Shown here piece by piece: positions 15,603-24,198 of a DNA stretch of 46,220 nucleotides; within the stretch, counting starts at the first letter, position 1, and each line of letters starts with the position of its first letter. The notes under the pieces are model-generated. The model saw only the letters and a list, made by a program, of their open reading frames with translations. It had not been told where the DNA came from and searched no databases. This DNA is from Lachnospiraceae bacterium. Its GTDB lineage: Bacteria > Bacillota > Clostridia > Lachnospirales > Lachnospiraceae. The position numbers and the translations under genes are program-made. Where the stretch lies: positions 1-46,220 of the forward strand of contig JAQWCI010000003.1 of NCBI GenBank assembly GCA_028706005.1, in the 5' to 3' direction.

Positions 15603-17036
15603 ATGAAAATGAAAAAGTTACTTGCAGTATCCGCAGCGGTAGCCATGTCGGCCACATTGTTTGTTGGATGCGGTTCGTCGGATTCAACAGCAGCATCAGC
15701 TGCTACATCTGTAGCCGCAGCAGCTGAAACTACGGCAGCCGAGGCAGCTACATCAGCAGCGGCGGAATCCTCAACAACTGAAGCATCCACAACTGAAACG
15801 GCTTCCACAGAAGCACTTGCAGCTCCCGAAGCAGACCTGAGCGGCACGACATTGACAGTGCTTGTGGACGCAGACACAGCAGCAGAAGGCTATGAAGCGG
15901 TATTTGCAGCTGCAACAGAAAAGTATGGCGTCAAATTTGATATTGAAACAAGAGTCGGTGGAAGCGACGGCGATAATCTCGTAAAAACAAGGCTGGCATC
16001 CGGCGATATTCCCGACCTCACGCTTTATAACTGCGGAGCAAAACTATTTGCACTTAACCCGACAGAATATTTCTACGATTTCAGTAATGATCCCATCGCG
16101 AATACATTCGATGACACGTTCAAATCTACCGTTACCTATGACGGAAAAGTCATGGGTGTTCCCGTTTATACCACTCAGGCAGGTGCTGTAATGTACTACA
16201 AGCCTGATTACGAAGAGCTCGGGCTTTCAGTACCCACAACATGGGACGAATTTCTTTCAAACTGTAAAGCTCTCAAGGATGCAGGCAAAACAGCCATAGC
16301 AGGTTCCTTTGGAACCAGCTGGACATCACAAGTCATTTACCTCGGCGACGAATACAATGTTCTGGCAGAAAACCCCACATTCCCTGCTGACTTTGAAGCG
16401 GGCACTGCAAAATATGCAACAACAGCTGCAGGTCTTGAAAGTTTCCAGAAGCTTGCTGATGTAATTCCTTACTATAATGAGGATTACACAGCGACGACCT
16501 ATGACGATGCCGTTGACATGCTTGCAAACGGAGAAGCTACTCATTGGATCAGTCTTACACAGGCTCTCGGCAATATGCAATCTCTTTATCCGGATGCAAT
16601 GGATGACATAGGAGTATTCGCCATCCCTGGCAATGATCCTGATAACTGTGGACTTACAGTCTGGTATCCTTCATGCTGGTACGTTAATAAAGACAGTGCC
16701 AATGTAGACGCAGCAGTAACATTTATGGAGTACTGGTGTTCTAAAGAAGGACTTGATATTTACAATGCCAACAGTGCAGCATACGGTCCCACTTGCATCA
16801 AGGGCTATTCTCTCCCTGACAATGTTCTTAAATGCGTAAAAGAAGACATGCAGTCGTATTTCGATGCAGGCAAGACAGCTCCGGCTCTTGAATTCGAAAC
16901 GTCTGTTAAAGGTGCTAACTGCGAACAGTTTACATCAGCTGTAGGAACAGGTCAGATGACAGCAGAAGAAGCGGCTTCTCAGTATGACGAAGACTGCAAG
17001 AAACAGGCTGTACAGCTTGGTCTGAATTGGAAGTGA
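15603..17036 (+). CDS. Extracellular sugar-binding lipoprotein of ABC importer (SBP family 1)
   Basis: Binding protein of the second importer. The ORF is open from 15561, but the ATG at 15603 has a perfect AGGAGG six bases upstream and begins a lipoprotein signal peptide (MKMKKLLAVSAAVAMSATLFVGC, lipobox FVGC). An unusually long Ala/Thr/Ser/Glu-rich linker (about residues 25-75) tethers the domain. The SBP fold follows (TLTVLVDADTAAEGYEAVFAAATEKYGVKFDIETRVGG). It is divergent from yesM-yesN, the expected activator, and followed by two permease genes. The neighbouring GH78 gene suggests a rhamnose-containing oligosaccharide, though this link is only contextual. I could not identify a convincing promoter in the 238-base gap 15365-15602. 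Confidence 0.94.
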   Translation: MKMKKLLAVSAAVAMSATLFVGCGSSDSTAASAATSVAAAAETTAAEAATSAAAESSTTEASTTETASTEALAAPEADLSGTTLTVLVDADTAAEGYEAVFAAATEKYGVKFDIETRVGGSDGDNLVKTRLASGDIPDLTLYNCGAKLFALNPTEYFYDFSNDPIANTFDDTFKSTVTYDGKVMGVPVYTTQAGAVMYYKPDYEELGLSVPTTWDEFLSNCKALKDAGKTAIAGSFGTSWTSQVIYLGDEYNVLAENPTFPADFEAGTAKYATTAAGLESFQKLADVIPYYNEDYTATTYDDAVDMLANGEATHWISLTQALGNMQSLYPDAMDDIGVFAIPGNDPDNCGLTVWYPSCWYVNKDSANVDAAVTFMEYWCSKEGLDIYNANSAAYGPTCIKGYSLPDNVLKCVKEDMQSYFDAGKTAPALEFETSVKGANCEQFTSAVGTGQMTAEEAASQYDEDCKKQAVQLGLNWK

Positions 17037-17050
17037 TGTGATTTACACAG

Positions 17051-17083
17051 TCAGCCGCAGGTCTGTTTCCTGCGGCTGATTTT
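17051..17083 (+). terminator. Strong hairpin with short T-run between binding-protein and permease genes
   Basis: TCAGCCGCAGG and CCTGCGGCTGA make a perfect 11-bp GC-rich stem with a 7-base loop (TCTGTTT), followed by TTTT. It lies 14 bases after the binding-protein stop and about 24 before the permease start. It looks like an intrinsic terminator with a short tract, expected to be leaky, giving more binding protein than permease. Confidence 0.8.
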
Positions 17084-17106
17084 ACGAAATGGAAAAGGTG
17101 GCGCCA

Positions 17107-17970
17107 ATGAAAAAAGAAAAAATATACTCGATATGGTTTTTGATGCCGGCATTTGTGATTTTCGCTGTATTCTTTCTGATTCCTGTACTGTCATCATTCT
17201 TTTACAGCCTGACTATATGGGACTTCAAAACATTCACTTTCTGTGGATTCGACAATTACGTGATGTTCTTTTCAGAACCATCACTTAACACTTCACTGAT
17301 CCATACACTGGTCTATGCATTCATGACGAGTGGTCTGAAAGTACTATTTGCTTTCTTTATCGCTCTGTTCCTGACCTCAAAGATAAGGACAAAAAGTTTT
17401 ATACGTTCAGCTGTTTTCTTTCCAAACCTCGTTTCAGCAATTGCAGTTGGTATAACATTTACAACATTGATGCACCCTACTAAAGGCATCATAAATATTA
17501 TTATCAAAGCTCTTGGTGGAAGTACTGTCAATTTCCTTGGTGACCCAAACATAGCATTATTCAGCGTCATAGCTGTAGACGTCTGGAAGGGTGTCAGTAT
17601 TGCAACCGTAATCTATATTGCGGGGATTCAGTCAATCGATTCCACATATTACGAAGCGGCACAGATCGATGGTGCTACATTCTGGCAGAGAGTGTGGAAT
17701 GTGACTCTCCCCATGTGTGCTCCAGCGATGGATTCCGTAATCATTCTGTCCCTGATCGGGGGTCTTCGCTGCTTTGATCTGATCTGGGCCATGACAGGCG
17801 GCGGACCCGGATTTGCAACTGATGTTATCGCATCTGTAGTCTACAAACAGTATGCTGCAGGATTCTACGGATTATCCACAGCCGGTAACGTTATAATGCT
17901 TGTTCTTATCTCAATAATTGCCTTCCCGTTGCAGCACTTCCTTATAAAGAGAGAGGAGGCACTGTCATGA
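17107..17970 (+). CDS. Sugar ABC transporter permease, MalF/UgpA type
   Basis: Inner-membrane permease of the second importer (287 aa from the chosen start). The ORF begins at 17089, but the ATG at 17107 has GGTGG five bases upstream, while the earlier ATG has none. Six membrane segments are visible, starting IYSIWFLMPAFVIFAVFFLIPVLSSFFYSL. The EAA loop reads YYEAAQIDGATFWQRVWNVTLPM and the AMTGGGPGFATDV segment is typical of the family. Its last codons overlap the start of the MalG-type gene (ATGA). Control is expected through the hairpin upstream and through YesN at the operon promoter. Confidence 0.94.
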   Translation: MKKEKIYSIWFLMPAFVIFAVFFLIPVLSSFFYSLTIWDFKTFTFCGFDNYVMFFSEPSLNTSLIHTLVYAFMTSGLKVLFAFFIALFLTSKIRTKSFIRSAVFFPNLVSAIAVGITFTTLMHPTKGIINIIIKALGGSTVNFLGDPNIALFSVIAVDVWKGVSIATVIYIAGIQSIDSTYYEAAQIDGATFWQRVWNVTLPMCAPAMDSVIILSLIGGLRCFDLIWAMTGGGPGFATDVIASVVYKQYAAGFYGLSTAGNVIMLVLISIIAFPLQHFLIKREEALS

Positions 17971-18800
17971 ATAAAAAGAAGAAAATTCAGATCCTGGTTG
18001 GCGATATCGTTGGCTGTGCTCTGGCAATTATAATTTTTATATTCCCTTTCTATTTCATGTTCATTAATTCCCTGAAAGACAGACGTGAAGCAAATAAGCT
18101 CTCGATTGCTTTTCCAACATCAATACACTGGGAAAACTATCTTGATGTCCTGAAGAACAATAACTATCAGGTTCTTATTGCATTCAAGAACAGCTTTCTT
18201 ATCATGCTTTTCGCTGTTGCAGTTCTTATCATTGTATGTTCCATGGCCGGGTATGTTGTACAAAGAAGAAACGATAAGGTCGTCAACATTATAAGCACCT
18301 TAGTTATGCTGGGGCTTATGTTGCCCCCCGCAATTCTTCCCACAATCAAACTGTTGCAGCAACTTCATATCTATAAAACCATGTTCGGAATTGTTATGAT
18401 AGAAATTGCACTGCAGACCCCCTTCACACTCATGCTGTACCGCGGGTTCGTAGCTTCTGTTCCGAAAGAGCTGGAAGAGGCAGGTTATATCGACGGTTGT
18501 ACAAACTTTCAGGTCTTTTTCAAAATTGTGTTTCCTCTCCTGAAACCTGTTTCAGCAACCGTGATCATTCTTGATGCCGTGACGATTTTTAATGATTTTC
18601 AGAATCCTCTTTATTTCTTCAACGGTTCCAAGAATGCGACCGTACAGCTTACGCTGTATAACTTTATGGGACAGTTTGCAAGTGAATACAATCTACTGTT
18701 CGCTGATGTAATAATCATTACCATACCAATGCTTATAATCTTCCTGATCTTCAACAGAAAAATCGTAGACGGTATGGTTGCCGGTGCAGTAAAAGGCTGA
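17967..18800 (+). CDS. Sugar ABC transporter permease, MalG type
   Basis: Second permease of the importer (277 aa), starting within the stop of the previous gene (ATGA overlap, with GAGAGAGGAGG just upstream). Six membrane helices begin DIVGCALAIIIFIFPFYFMFINSLKDRREANK. The EAA loop reads KELEEAGYIDGCTNFQVFFKIVFPLLKP and the C-terminus ends in the usual KIVDGMVAGAVKG. Together with the MalF-type protein it forms the channel. No ATPase is encoded nearby, so a shared MsmX/UgpC-type ATPase is presumed. Confidence 0.95.
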   Translation: MNKKKKIQILVGDIVGCALAIIIFIFPFYFMFINSLKDRREANKLSIAFPTSIHWENYLDVLKNNNYQVLIAFKNSFLIMLFAVAVLIIVCSMAGYVVQRRNDKVVNIISTLVMLGLMLPPAILPTIKLLQQLHIYKTMFGIVMIEIALQTPFTLMLYRGFVASVPKELEEAGYIDGCTNFQVFFKIVFPLLKPVSATVIILDAVTIFNDFQNPLYFFNGSKNATVQLTLYNFMGQFASEYNLLFADVIIITIPMLIIFLIFNRKIVDGMVAGAVKG

Positions 18801-18815
18801 TATACAAGGGCGCCT

Positions 18816-18907
18816 CGCTTTTCATTTTCAAAGCGTGGTTCCGGGTGAAGAGTAACACCCGGAAGATAACATAAGAGCGATCCTCCTTCCCGGGGGATCG
18901 CTCTTAT
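18816..18907. terminator. Three consecutive hairpins between importer and rhamnosidase genes
   Basis: Three inverted repeats follow the last permease gene: CGCTTT/AAAGCG (18816-18835), TTCCGGGTG/CACCCGGAA (18839-18864) and ATAAGAGCGATCC/GGATCGCTCTTAT (18871-18907, 13 bp). No long T-run follows on either strand. The genes on both sides converge here, so the array could serve as a two-way terminator or mRNA 3'-end protector. Confidence 0.65.
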
Positions 18908-18955
18908 CAATTACATGTAACCTCTTCACGTACGTCCGTCACATCATATAGAGAC

Positions 18956-21754
18956 TCACTTCTCACTCAGCTCAGTAAGCCTTGTGTTTATCTTTTCAAT
19001 TTCCTCATCATCAAGTCCGGGATGATATTTATTGAGCAGATCGCGCATTGATCTTCCCCTCATCTCAACCGGCAGATGATCGTGAGGCATGAACTCCGTC
19101 ATATACTTTTCTATTGCCGGATTCTGAATGAGACGAAGATTCGGGAGATCTATATTATATTCATTTCTCAGGGTGCCTGTGGTTTCATATATGACTGTAT
19201 AGCTGCCTGGCTCAAGACGGCATATTCCTCCTGAGACATTGGCAAACATAGGATTACTCTTGTCCTCAAATACAGAAGGTTCCGCTTTTTCAAGAATCAG
19301 ATCAGCGCTGCAGTCAAACGGCACCGTCACAGATACCTGGACGTGTTTTTCGTCAATGATCTTCCATGCACTCTTATATAACCCTGACGGCGAATCATAC
19401 TCAGCTGTAACTTCTTTCAGATTCCAGTTATAAAGAGGCTCCAGCAGTGCATGTTTGAAGCCGGCTTCATCAGGACATTCATTTATTCCGGCAACATGAC
19501 GATACATCCACTCCACTATAGAGCCATAAGAATAATGATTCATTGAATTCATTTCTGTTCCTGAAATCTTCCCGTCAGGCAGAAGGGCGTTCCATCGCTC
19601 CCACACTGTTGTCGCGCCAAGCTTTACCTCATAAAGCCACCCCGGGTAATCCTCATTTAGAAGCAACTCAAATGCAAGATCCGAAAACCCGTTCTCCGTC
19701 AAAACATTGCCCAGCAGCGGTGTTCCTGTAAACCCACTCCGCAATTTGTGATCAGAAGCATTGAAAAGAGCGCGTAGTGTATACTTTATCTCCTTTTCAT
19801 TATTTGAAAGATGGTACTTCAATGTGAGTATCATTGCAGTCTGAGTATGTATACAACATCTTCCTGTGGGAGAATAATACTCCTTTTTCACGGCTGCAAA
19901 CTCCTCGTCTGCCAGCCTGCGATACCTTTCCTCCTCTTGTGTTTTGCCCAGCACTTTCGCTGCACGGCTTACAAGATCGGCACTTGCAGCATAGTATACA
20001 TTTGAAATGAATCCTTCATCAGTGCCACCCATTGCATGCTCCGGATCGCCTTCCATATCGTCCAGTGCAAGCCAGTCACCGTAACTGAAGTGACGTCTCC
20101 ATGCATGATCTGAGCTGTCATATCTGTGGATCCAATCTACCCAGGCTTTCATACTGTCGAACTGATCTTCAAGAATCGCCTTATCACCATAAAATCTGTA
20201 AATTGTCCATGGAATTATACAAGCTGCGTCTCCCCACACAGATGAAGTTGTTTCAACGCCTGCTGCCGGAATAACATCGGGAACCATTCCATCATGCTCG
20301 TCCTGTTCAGTTTTCATATCATGCATATACTTTGCATAAAATGCATATGAATCTGTGAGGTATAGAGCCGTCCCTGTAAAGACCTGAGTATCCGCAGTCC
20401 AACCCATTCTCTCATCTCTCTGCGGACAGTCCGTCGGGACATCAAGAAAATTATCCTTAAGTCCCCATGTGACATTGGAAAGCAACTTATTTACCAGTTC
20501 ATTTCCTGTCTTCATAGTTGCCGTTGACGCAACATCACTGTACAGACAAAGACCGGCAAAATCCTCTGCCTTGAGGTCCGCTATTCCTTCTATCTTTACA
20601 TATTTGAATCCATAATATGTAAAATGCGGACGAAGTGTGACCTCACTGCCATTTGATATGTAAATATACTCAGACTTTGCAGATCTCAGGTTCGCATTAT
20701 AAAAGTTACCACCCTGAAGGATCTCACCTGTCTGAATGTGAATCCTGCTGCCTTTCGGCTGATTTACTTTGAGTTCGAACAGGCCGGTGATTTCCTGCCC
20801 CATATCCAAAACAAGTTCTCCAGCCGGTGTGTGTATTAATTTTTGTGGCTTCATTTCTTCATGGATCGTAAGGTATGGACTCAGACGATCTGTCAGTCTT
20901 CCCTTCGGCGCATCACAGACAATTGCTGAAGTCGATGGGAGTTCAGGCAACGTGTCATCAATGTGTTCACCGTCGTACAGGCTTGAATATGTGATATTAC
21001 TACGTCTGACTGACCAATCATCACCGGTTCCAATTATTTCCACTGAATTATCTGTGAATTCTATCCGAAGCTCTGCTATTGCCTTCCATTCACTGCCGTA
21101 ATAACCTTTTTCCTGTTTTGCAGTGAATCCAAAACGCCCTTTATACCAGCCGTTTCCAAGGAGAATGGAAATACGACCTGCCTCTGATGACTTCTGAAGC
21201 ATTTCTGTCATATCATATGTTTCGACTTGAATCCACGCATTGTAATTATTTGAAAACGGCGCAAGATACTCATTTCCTATCTTTTCTCCATTGTAATAAG
21301 CCTCGTAAAGACCGATTCCTGTTACATAAAGACGCGCACTTTTAACGCTACGCGTCCTGGCAGGAATTTCTCTTTCAAAATAAGGATGACGAGGTTCAGC
21401 GTTGTCACATGTAATCCATGTCGCTTTCCACTCTTCATTCATTTTGCCTGTCTCAAACCATTCAATGTCTGAAATAGCCTCTTCATCTGCATCTGAGCAC
21501 ACCGAAACCTGATAATAATACCTTGTGCGTGGTTGAAGCTCTATCGGCATGACAGTTCCCAGTGAATTCAAAGACGCATCATAACCTGTATCTATGATTT
21601 CACTGAGTAAATTCTGATCCTCAGCAATGACTATTCTGGCCGCCGTCTGTTTATTTCCGGCAGCATCTCCTACCTTCCAGGAGACGCTTACCCTGTTCAT
21701 CGCAAATCCCAATGGCTTAACAATATGATTAACTCTTACATCATAAATCCTCAT
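18956..21754 (-). CDS. Alpha-L-rhamnosidase, GH78 family
   Basis: Large glycoside hydrolase (932 aa) expected to release terminal alpha-L-rhamnose by an inverting mechanism. It shows the order of GH78: an N-terminal fibronectin-like domain (MRIYDVRVNHIVKPLGFAMNRVSVSWKVGD), beta-sandwich carbohydrate-binding domains (ATWITCDNAEPRHPYFEREI; VTGIGLYEAYYNGEKIG), and an (alpha/alpha)6 barrel. The barrel contains the signature TDCPQRDERMGWTADTQVFTG (about 441-461, acidic residues of the active site) and SSVWGDAACIIPWTIY. A C-terminal beta-sandwich follows. A terminal 60-residue tail (RGRSMRDLLNKYHPGLDDEEIEKI) is less usual. There is no signal peptide, so it acts inside the cell on imported oligosaccharides. 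GGAG precedes the ATG. Confidence 0.93.
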   Translation of the reverse strand: MRIYDVRVNHIVKPLGFAMNRVSVSWKVGDAAGNKQTAARIVIAEDQNLLSEIIDTGYDASLNSLGTVMPIELQPRTRYYYQVSVCSDADEEAISDIEWFETGKMNEEWKATWITCDNAEPRHPYFEREIPARTRSVKSARLYVTGIGLYEAYYNGEKIGNEYLAPFSNNYNAWIQVETYDMTEMLQKSSEAGRISILLGNGWYKGRFGFTAKQEKGYYGSEWKAIAELRIEFTDNSVEIIGTGDDWSVRRSNITYSSLYDGEHIDDTLPELPSTSAIVCDAPKGRLTDRLSPYLTIHEEMKPQKLIHTPAGELVLDMGQEITGLFELKVNQPKGSRIHIQTGEILQGGNFYNANLRSAKSEYIYISNGSEVTLRPHFTYYGFKYVKIEGIADLKAEDFAGLCLYSDVASTATMKTGNELVNKLLSNVTWGLKDNFLDVPTDCPQRDERMGWTADTQVFTGTALYLTDSYAFYAKYMHDMKTEQDEHDGMVPDVIPAAGVETTSSVWGDAACIIPWTIYRFYGDKAILEDQFDSMKAWVDWIHRYDSSDHAWRRHFSYGDWLALDDMEGDPEHAMGGTDEGFISNVYYAASADLVSRAAKVLGKTQEEERYRRLADEEFAAVKKEYYSPTGRCCIHTQTAMILTLKYHLSNNEKEIKYTLRALFNASDHKLRSGFTGTPLLGNVLTENGFSDLAFELLLNEDYPGWLYEVKLGATTVWERWNALLPDGKISGTEMNSMNHYSYGSIVEWMYRHVAGINECPDEAGFKHALLEPLYNWNLKEVTAEYDSPSGLYKSAWKIIDEKHVQVSVTVPFDCSADLILEKAEPSVFEDKSNPMFANVSGGICRLEPGSYTVIYETTGTLRNEYNIDLPNLRLIQNPAIEKYMTEFMPHDHLPVEMRGRSMRDLLNKYHPGLDDEEIEKINTRLTELSEK

Positions 21755-21766
21755 GTTTTCTCCATC

Positions 21767-21806
21767 CTGAAACGTTATTGGTTTTAGCGGATATGTGACG
21801 TTTCAG
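21767..21806. promoter_or_regulatory. Inverted repeat upstream of the rhamnosidase gene
   Basis: CTGAAACGT (21767-21775) and ACGTTTCAG (21798-21806) form perfect 9-bp arms 22 bases apart, beginning 13 bases before the rhamnosidase ATG. This could be a pair of operator half-sites or a leader hairpin. The rest of the gap to 22006 contains a 13-bp palindrome CATGGA-T-TCCATG (21896-21908) and a CTAAACG half-site (about 21911). Confidence 0.45.
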
Positions 21807-22006
21807 CACAGATCCAGATGTCATTGTCCTCTTGCATAGCACAGACAAAATCCGCCTGAATACAACTATACATATTGATATTACGAACATTTCATCATGG
21901 ATTCCATGGACTAAACGATATAGATATATGTAAAAAGAAATCAGAGTAATATGGTTGTCCTGAACGCAAAGATAAAGTAAAAAAGTGTTCCACGTCGTGT
22001 TTTTGC

Positions 22007-23029
22007 CTATATACTCCTGACCGTGTCCCGAATTATTAGCTGTGTTCCGATTCTTAACTTTACCGATCGTTCAGAATGACCCGATTTTCTTTTGCTTATG
22101 AGCGATATGAGAGAGTTTACAGCACACGTGCCAAATGAGGCTTTAGGAACATTGATAGTCGTTAGCGATGGAGATATCAACGCTGCATTAGGTCTGTCAT
22201 TAAAGCCTATTATTGATATATCGTCAGGAATACTGTATCCAGACTGGATAAATGCTCTGATTGCCCCTATCGCAATCGTATCATCGTCACATACAAAAGC
22301 TGTTGGAAGCTTGCGTTTTCTCTTTATGATCTGCAGAATATCCTGGTAACTTCCCTCCTCTGAAAACTGCACTTTATATGTATTCTCTCTGGAGAGAACC
22401 TTATTGAAATGCTGCATCGCATTTGCATACCCATCTCTTCTTTCACCAAAACTTGCGATATAGTCCTCGCTTTCCAGATACCCGATCTCATTGTGACCCC
22501 GAGAAATAAGATATTCAATTGCCTGAAACGTGCCAAGTTCATTGTTTATAGATACAGTATTCACGTCAATTGTCGGGAAATCGTTATCAAGAACAACGTA
22601 AGGAATCGAAAGCGAAATAAATGGTTCTATGTCTTCGTCAAGCATTTCAGTCGCGAAAATAATCATTCCTTCAGGCTTGATTCTTTCCAATGACCTACGC
22701 GATTCCTCAAGATCTGAACTTGCTTGTATCGTCAGCAAAGTCACACTATACCCATTTTCCCTGGCATGTAATTCTATACTCTCCATCAGCAGCAAAAAGA
22801 ACGGATGTTGATTCAATATCTTACCGTGTTTAACATAAACGACAAAACAAATGGTCTTCTCCTCATTTGTTGTAGCACCCGACTTGATCAGATTGCCATA
22901 CCCCATAGAAACAAGTTTTGACAGAACATCAGACCTGGTCTTATCAGAAACTCCGTGCTTATTATTCAAAATCAGTGAAAGAGCAGCTGGTGATATATGA
23001 AGTGATTTTGCAATTTCTCTGTTTGTCAT
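22007..23029 (-). CDS. LacI-family transcriptional regulator
   Basis: Sugar-responsive repressor (340 aa from the chosen start). The ATG at 23029 (MTNREIAKSLHISPAALSLILNN) is preferred over 23044 because GAGG lies nine bases before it and LacI helix-turn-helix domains begin at this point. The DNA-binding headpiece (residues 1-45) carries ISPAALSLILNNKHGVSDKTRSDV. The hinge and periplasmic-binding-protein-like sensor domain follow (TICFVVYVKHG...; MIIFATEMLDED; IPYVVLDNDFP; AFVCDDDTIAIGAIRAF; DDISIIGFNDRP). It lies between the rhamnosidase gene and the divergent SDR gene, and a perfect LacI-type operator covers the SDR promoter. The effector may be rhamnose or a derivative, by context only. 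Confidence 0.93.
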   Translation of the reverse strand: MTNREIAKSLHISPAALSLILNNKHGVSDKTRSDVLSKLVSMGYGNLIKSGATTNEEKTICFVVYVKHGKILNQHPFFLLLMESIELHARENGYSVTLLTIQASSDLEESRRSLERIKPEGMIIFATEMLDEDIEPFISLSIPYVVLDNDFPTIDVNTVSINNELGTFQAIEYLISRGHNEIGYLESEDYIASFGERRDGYANAMQHFNKVLSRENTYKVQFSEEGSYQDILQIIKRKRKLPTAFVCDDDTIAIGAIRAFIQSGYSIPDDISIIGFNDRPNAALISPSLTTINVPKASFGTCAVNSLISLISKRKSGHSERSVKLRIGTQLIIRDTVRSI

Positions 23030-23235
23030 GTCAGCAATCCTCATTTATAAATATATTAGCTTCCATATCTATTGACTGATAATCAAATTTTAATGTGTCA
23101 CTAAACATAAGTCAAGATTAACTAAACGCGTATAAACAACAACTATGAGCATCTATCTTGTATAGCTTGGGCTTCACCGCATATTCTATAATGCACTATG
23201 CACAGGTGACGGACCTTATGTTTAGTAAATATTTA

Positions 23236-23264
23236 TGTTTACAGCTAAACCGTTTAGCTATAAT
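23236..23264 (+). promoter_or_regulatory. Promoter with LacI-type operator for the SDR gene
   Basis: AGCTAAAC-C-GTTTAGCT (23243-23259) is a perfect 17-bp palindrome abutting TATAAT at 23259-23264. A TTTACA (23238-23243, 15-base spacer) may serve as -35. The palindrome fills the spacer, the classical place for repression. Further CTAAAC half-sites occur at 23101 and 23122, in the same divergent region. Confidence 0.75.
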
Positions 23265-23324
23265 ATTTGTTTATTAAGTTAATTTTCAACTATTCTCAAA
23301 TAGTGTTCAGGCATGGAGGACAAA

Positions 23325-24104
23325 ATGATCAATTATAGAACGGTTAATGGAAGTTTTGACTTGTCAGGTAAAACGGCGATCGTAATAGGCGGTGGTGGAG
23401 GAATTGGCGGGGCTACAGCAGAAATGTATGCCGGCAAGGGCGCAAATATTGCTGTTGTCGACTGCAAAGATAATGTAGAAGATGTGGCCATTGAATTAGC
23501 AGCAAAATATGGCGTAAAGACAATTGGTCTCAGGTGCGATGTAACAATACAGACCGAAGTGGAGAATATTGTCAGCAAGGTCGTTGACACTTTTGGCGAA
23601 ATAAATATCCTTGCAAATATGCCTGGTTATGTAGAACTAGAAAGAGCAAGTTCCATTGACATTGATGTTATCGAACGTCATATTGCAATAAACGCTGTCT
23701 GAGTATTCCGCATCTGTCAGGCTGTTGCAAATCAAATGATAAAACAAGGCAAAGGTGGGAAGATCGTTTGTGTTACATCACAGGCTGATTTTATAGCCAT
23801 CAATAAACATGTAGGCTACACGATGTCCAAAGCTGCGCTCGTCGGTATGATCAAAGTCTGCGCTTTGGAATGGGCCGAATATGGAAGAAACCTAAACGGT
23901 GTAGCTCCCACAGTAGTCAATACATATATGGGCGATAAAGCATGGCAGGGTAAGGTCAAGACTGACATGATTGAAGCCATCCCAGCGCACAGATTTGCCG
24001 AGCCAGATGAAATAGCAGCAGCGATACTGTTCCTGTCCTGCGATGAATCAAACATGATCACTGGCGAGGATCTTGTTGTAGATGGAGGTTTCACAATCAA
24101 ATAA
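23325..24104 (+). pseudogene. SDR-family oxidoreductase interrupted by an in-frame TGA
   Basis: Short-chain dehydrogenase/reductase gene of normal length (260 codons from the ATG at 23325, which has GGAGG five bases upstream). It is split only by TGA at 23700-23702, codon 126; the frame is the same on both sides, so the ORF track shows two pieces. The N-terminal part has the Rossmann motif IGGGGGIGGATAEMYAGKG and ANMPG in place of the usual NNAG. The second part has the catalytic Ser 152 (VTSQAD), Tyr 165 and Lys 169 (YTMSK), and ends SCDESNMITGEDLVVDGGF. The simplest reading is a recent nonsense change (for example GGA to TGA), or a sequencing error. It might have acted on a deoxy sugar or its acid, given the neighbours. 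Confidence 0.85.
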
Positions 24105-24124
24105 AATCCTGGTCTTGGATCTAT

Positions 24125-24180
24125 TTTGGAGCATGACGCAGACCAAACCTCTACATAAGGCAAGGCCGTCATGCTCCAAA
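24125..24180. terminator. 14-bp inverted repeat between convergent genes
   Basis: TTTGGAGCATGACG (24125-24138) and CGTCATGCTCCAAA (24167-24180) are perfectly complementary across a 28-base loop, between the stops of the SDR and aldo/keto reductase genes. Position and symmetry suggest a bidirectional terminator, although the loop is long and T-runs are short. Confidence 0.6.
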
Positions 24181-24198
24181 GCAGACGTACCAGATTAT

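Noticed and set aside
15545-15877. 110-aa minus-strand ORF rich in Ala, Val and Ser
   Set aside because: Mirror of the low-complexity linker of the second binding protein.
23700-23702. TGA in the SDR gene as a selenocysteine codon
   Set aside because: The position is not near the catalytic residues, SDR selenoproteins of this type are not known to me, and no obvious insertion hairpin follows. A nonsense mutation or read error is simpler.
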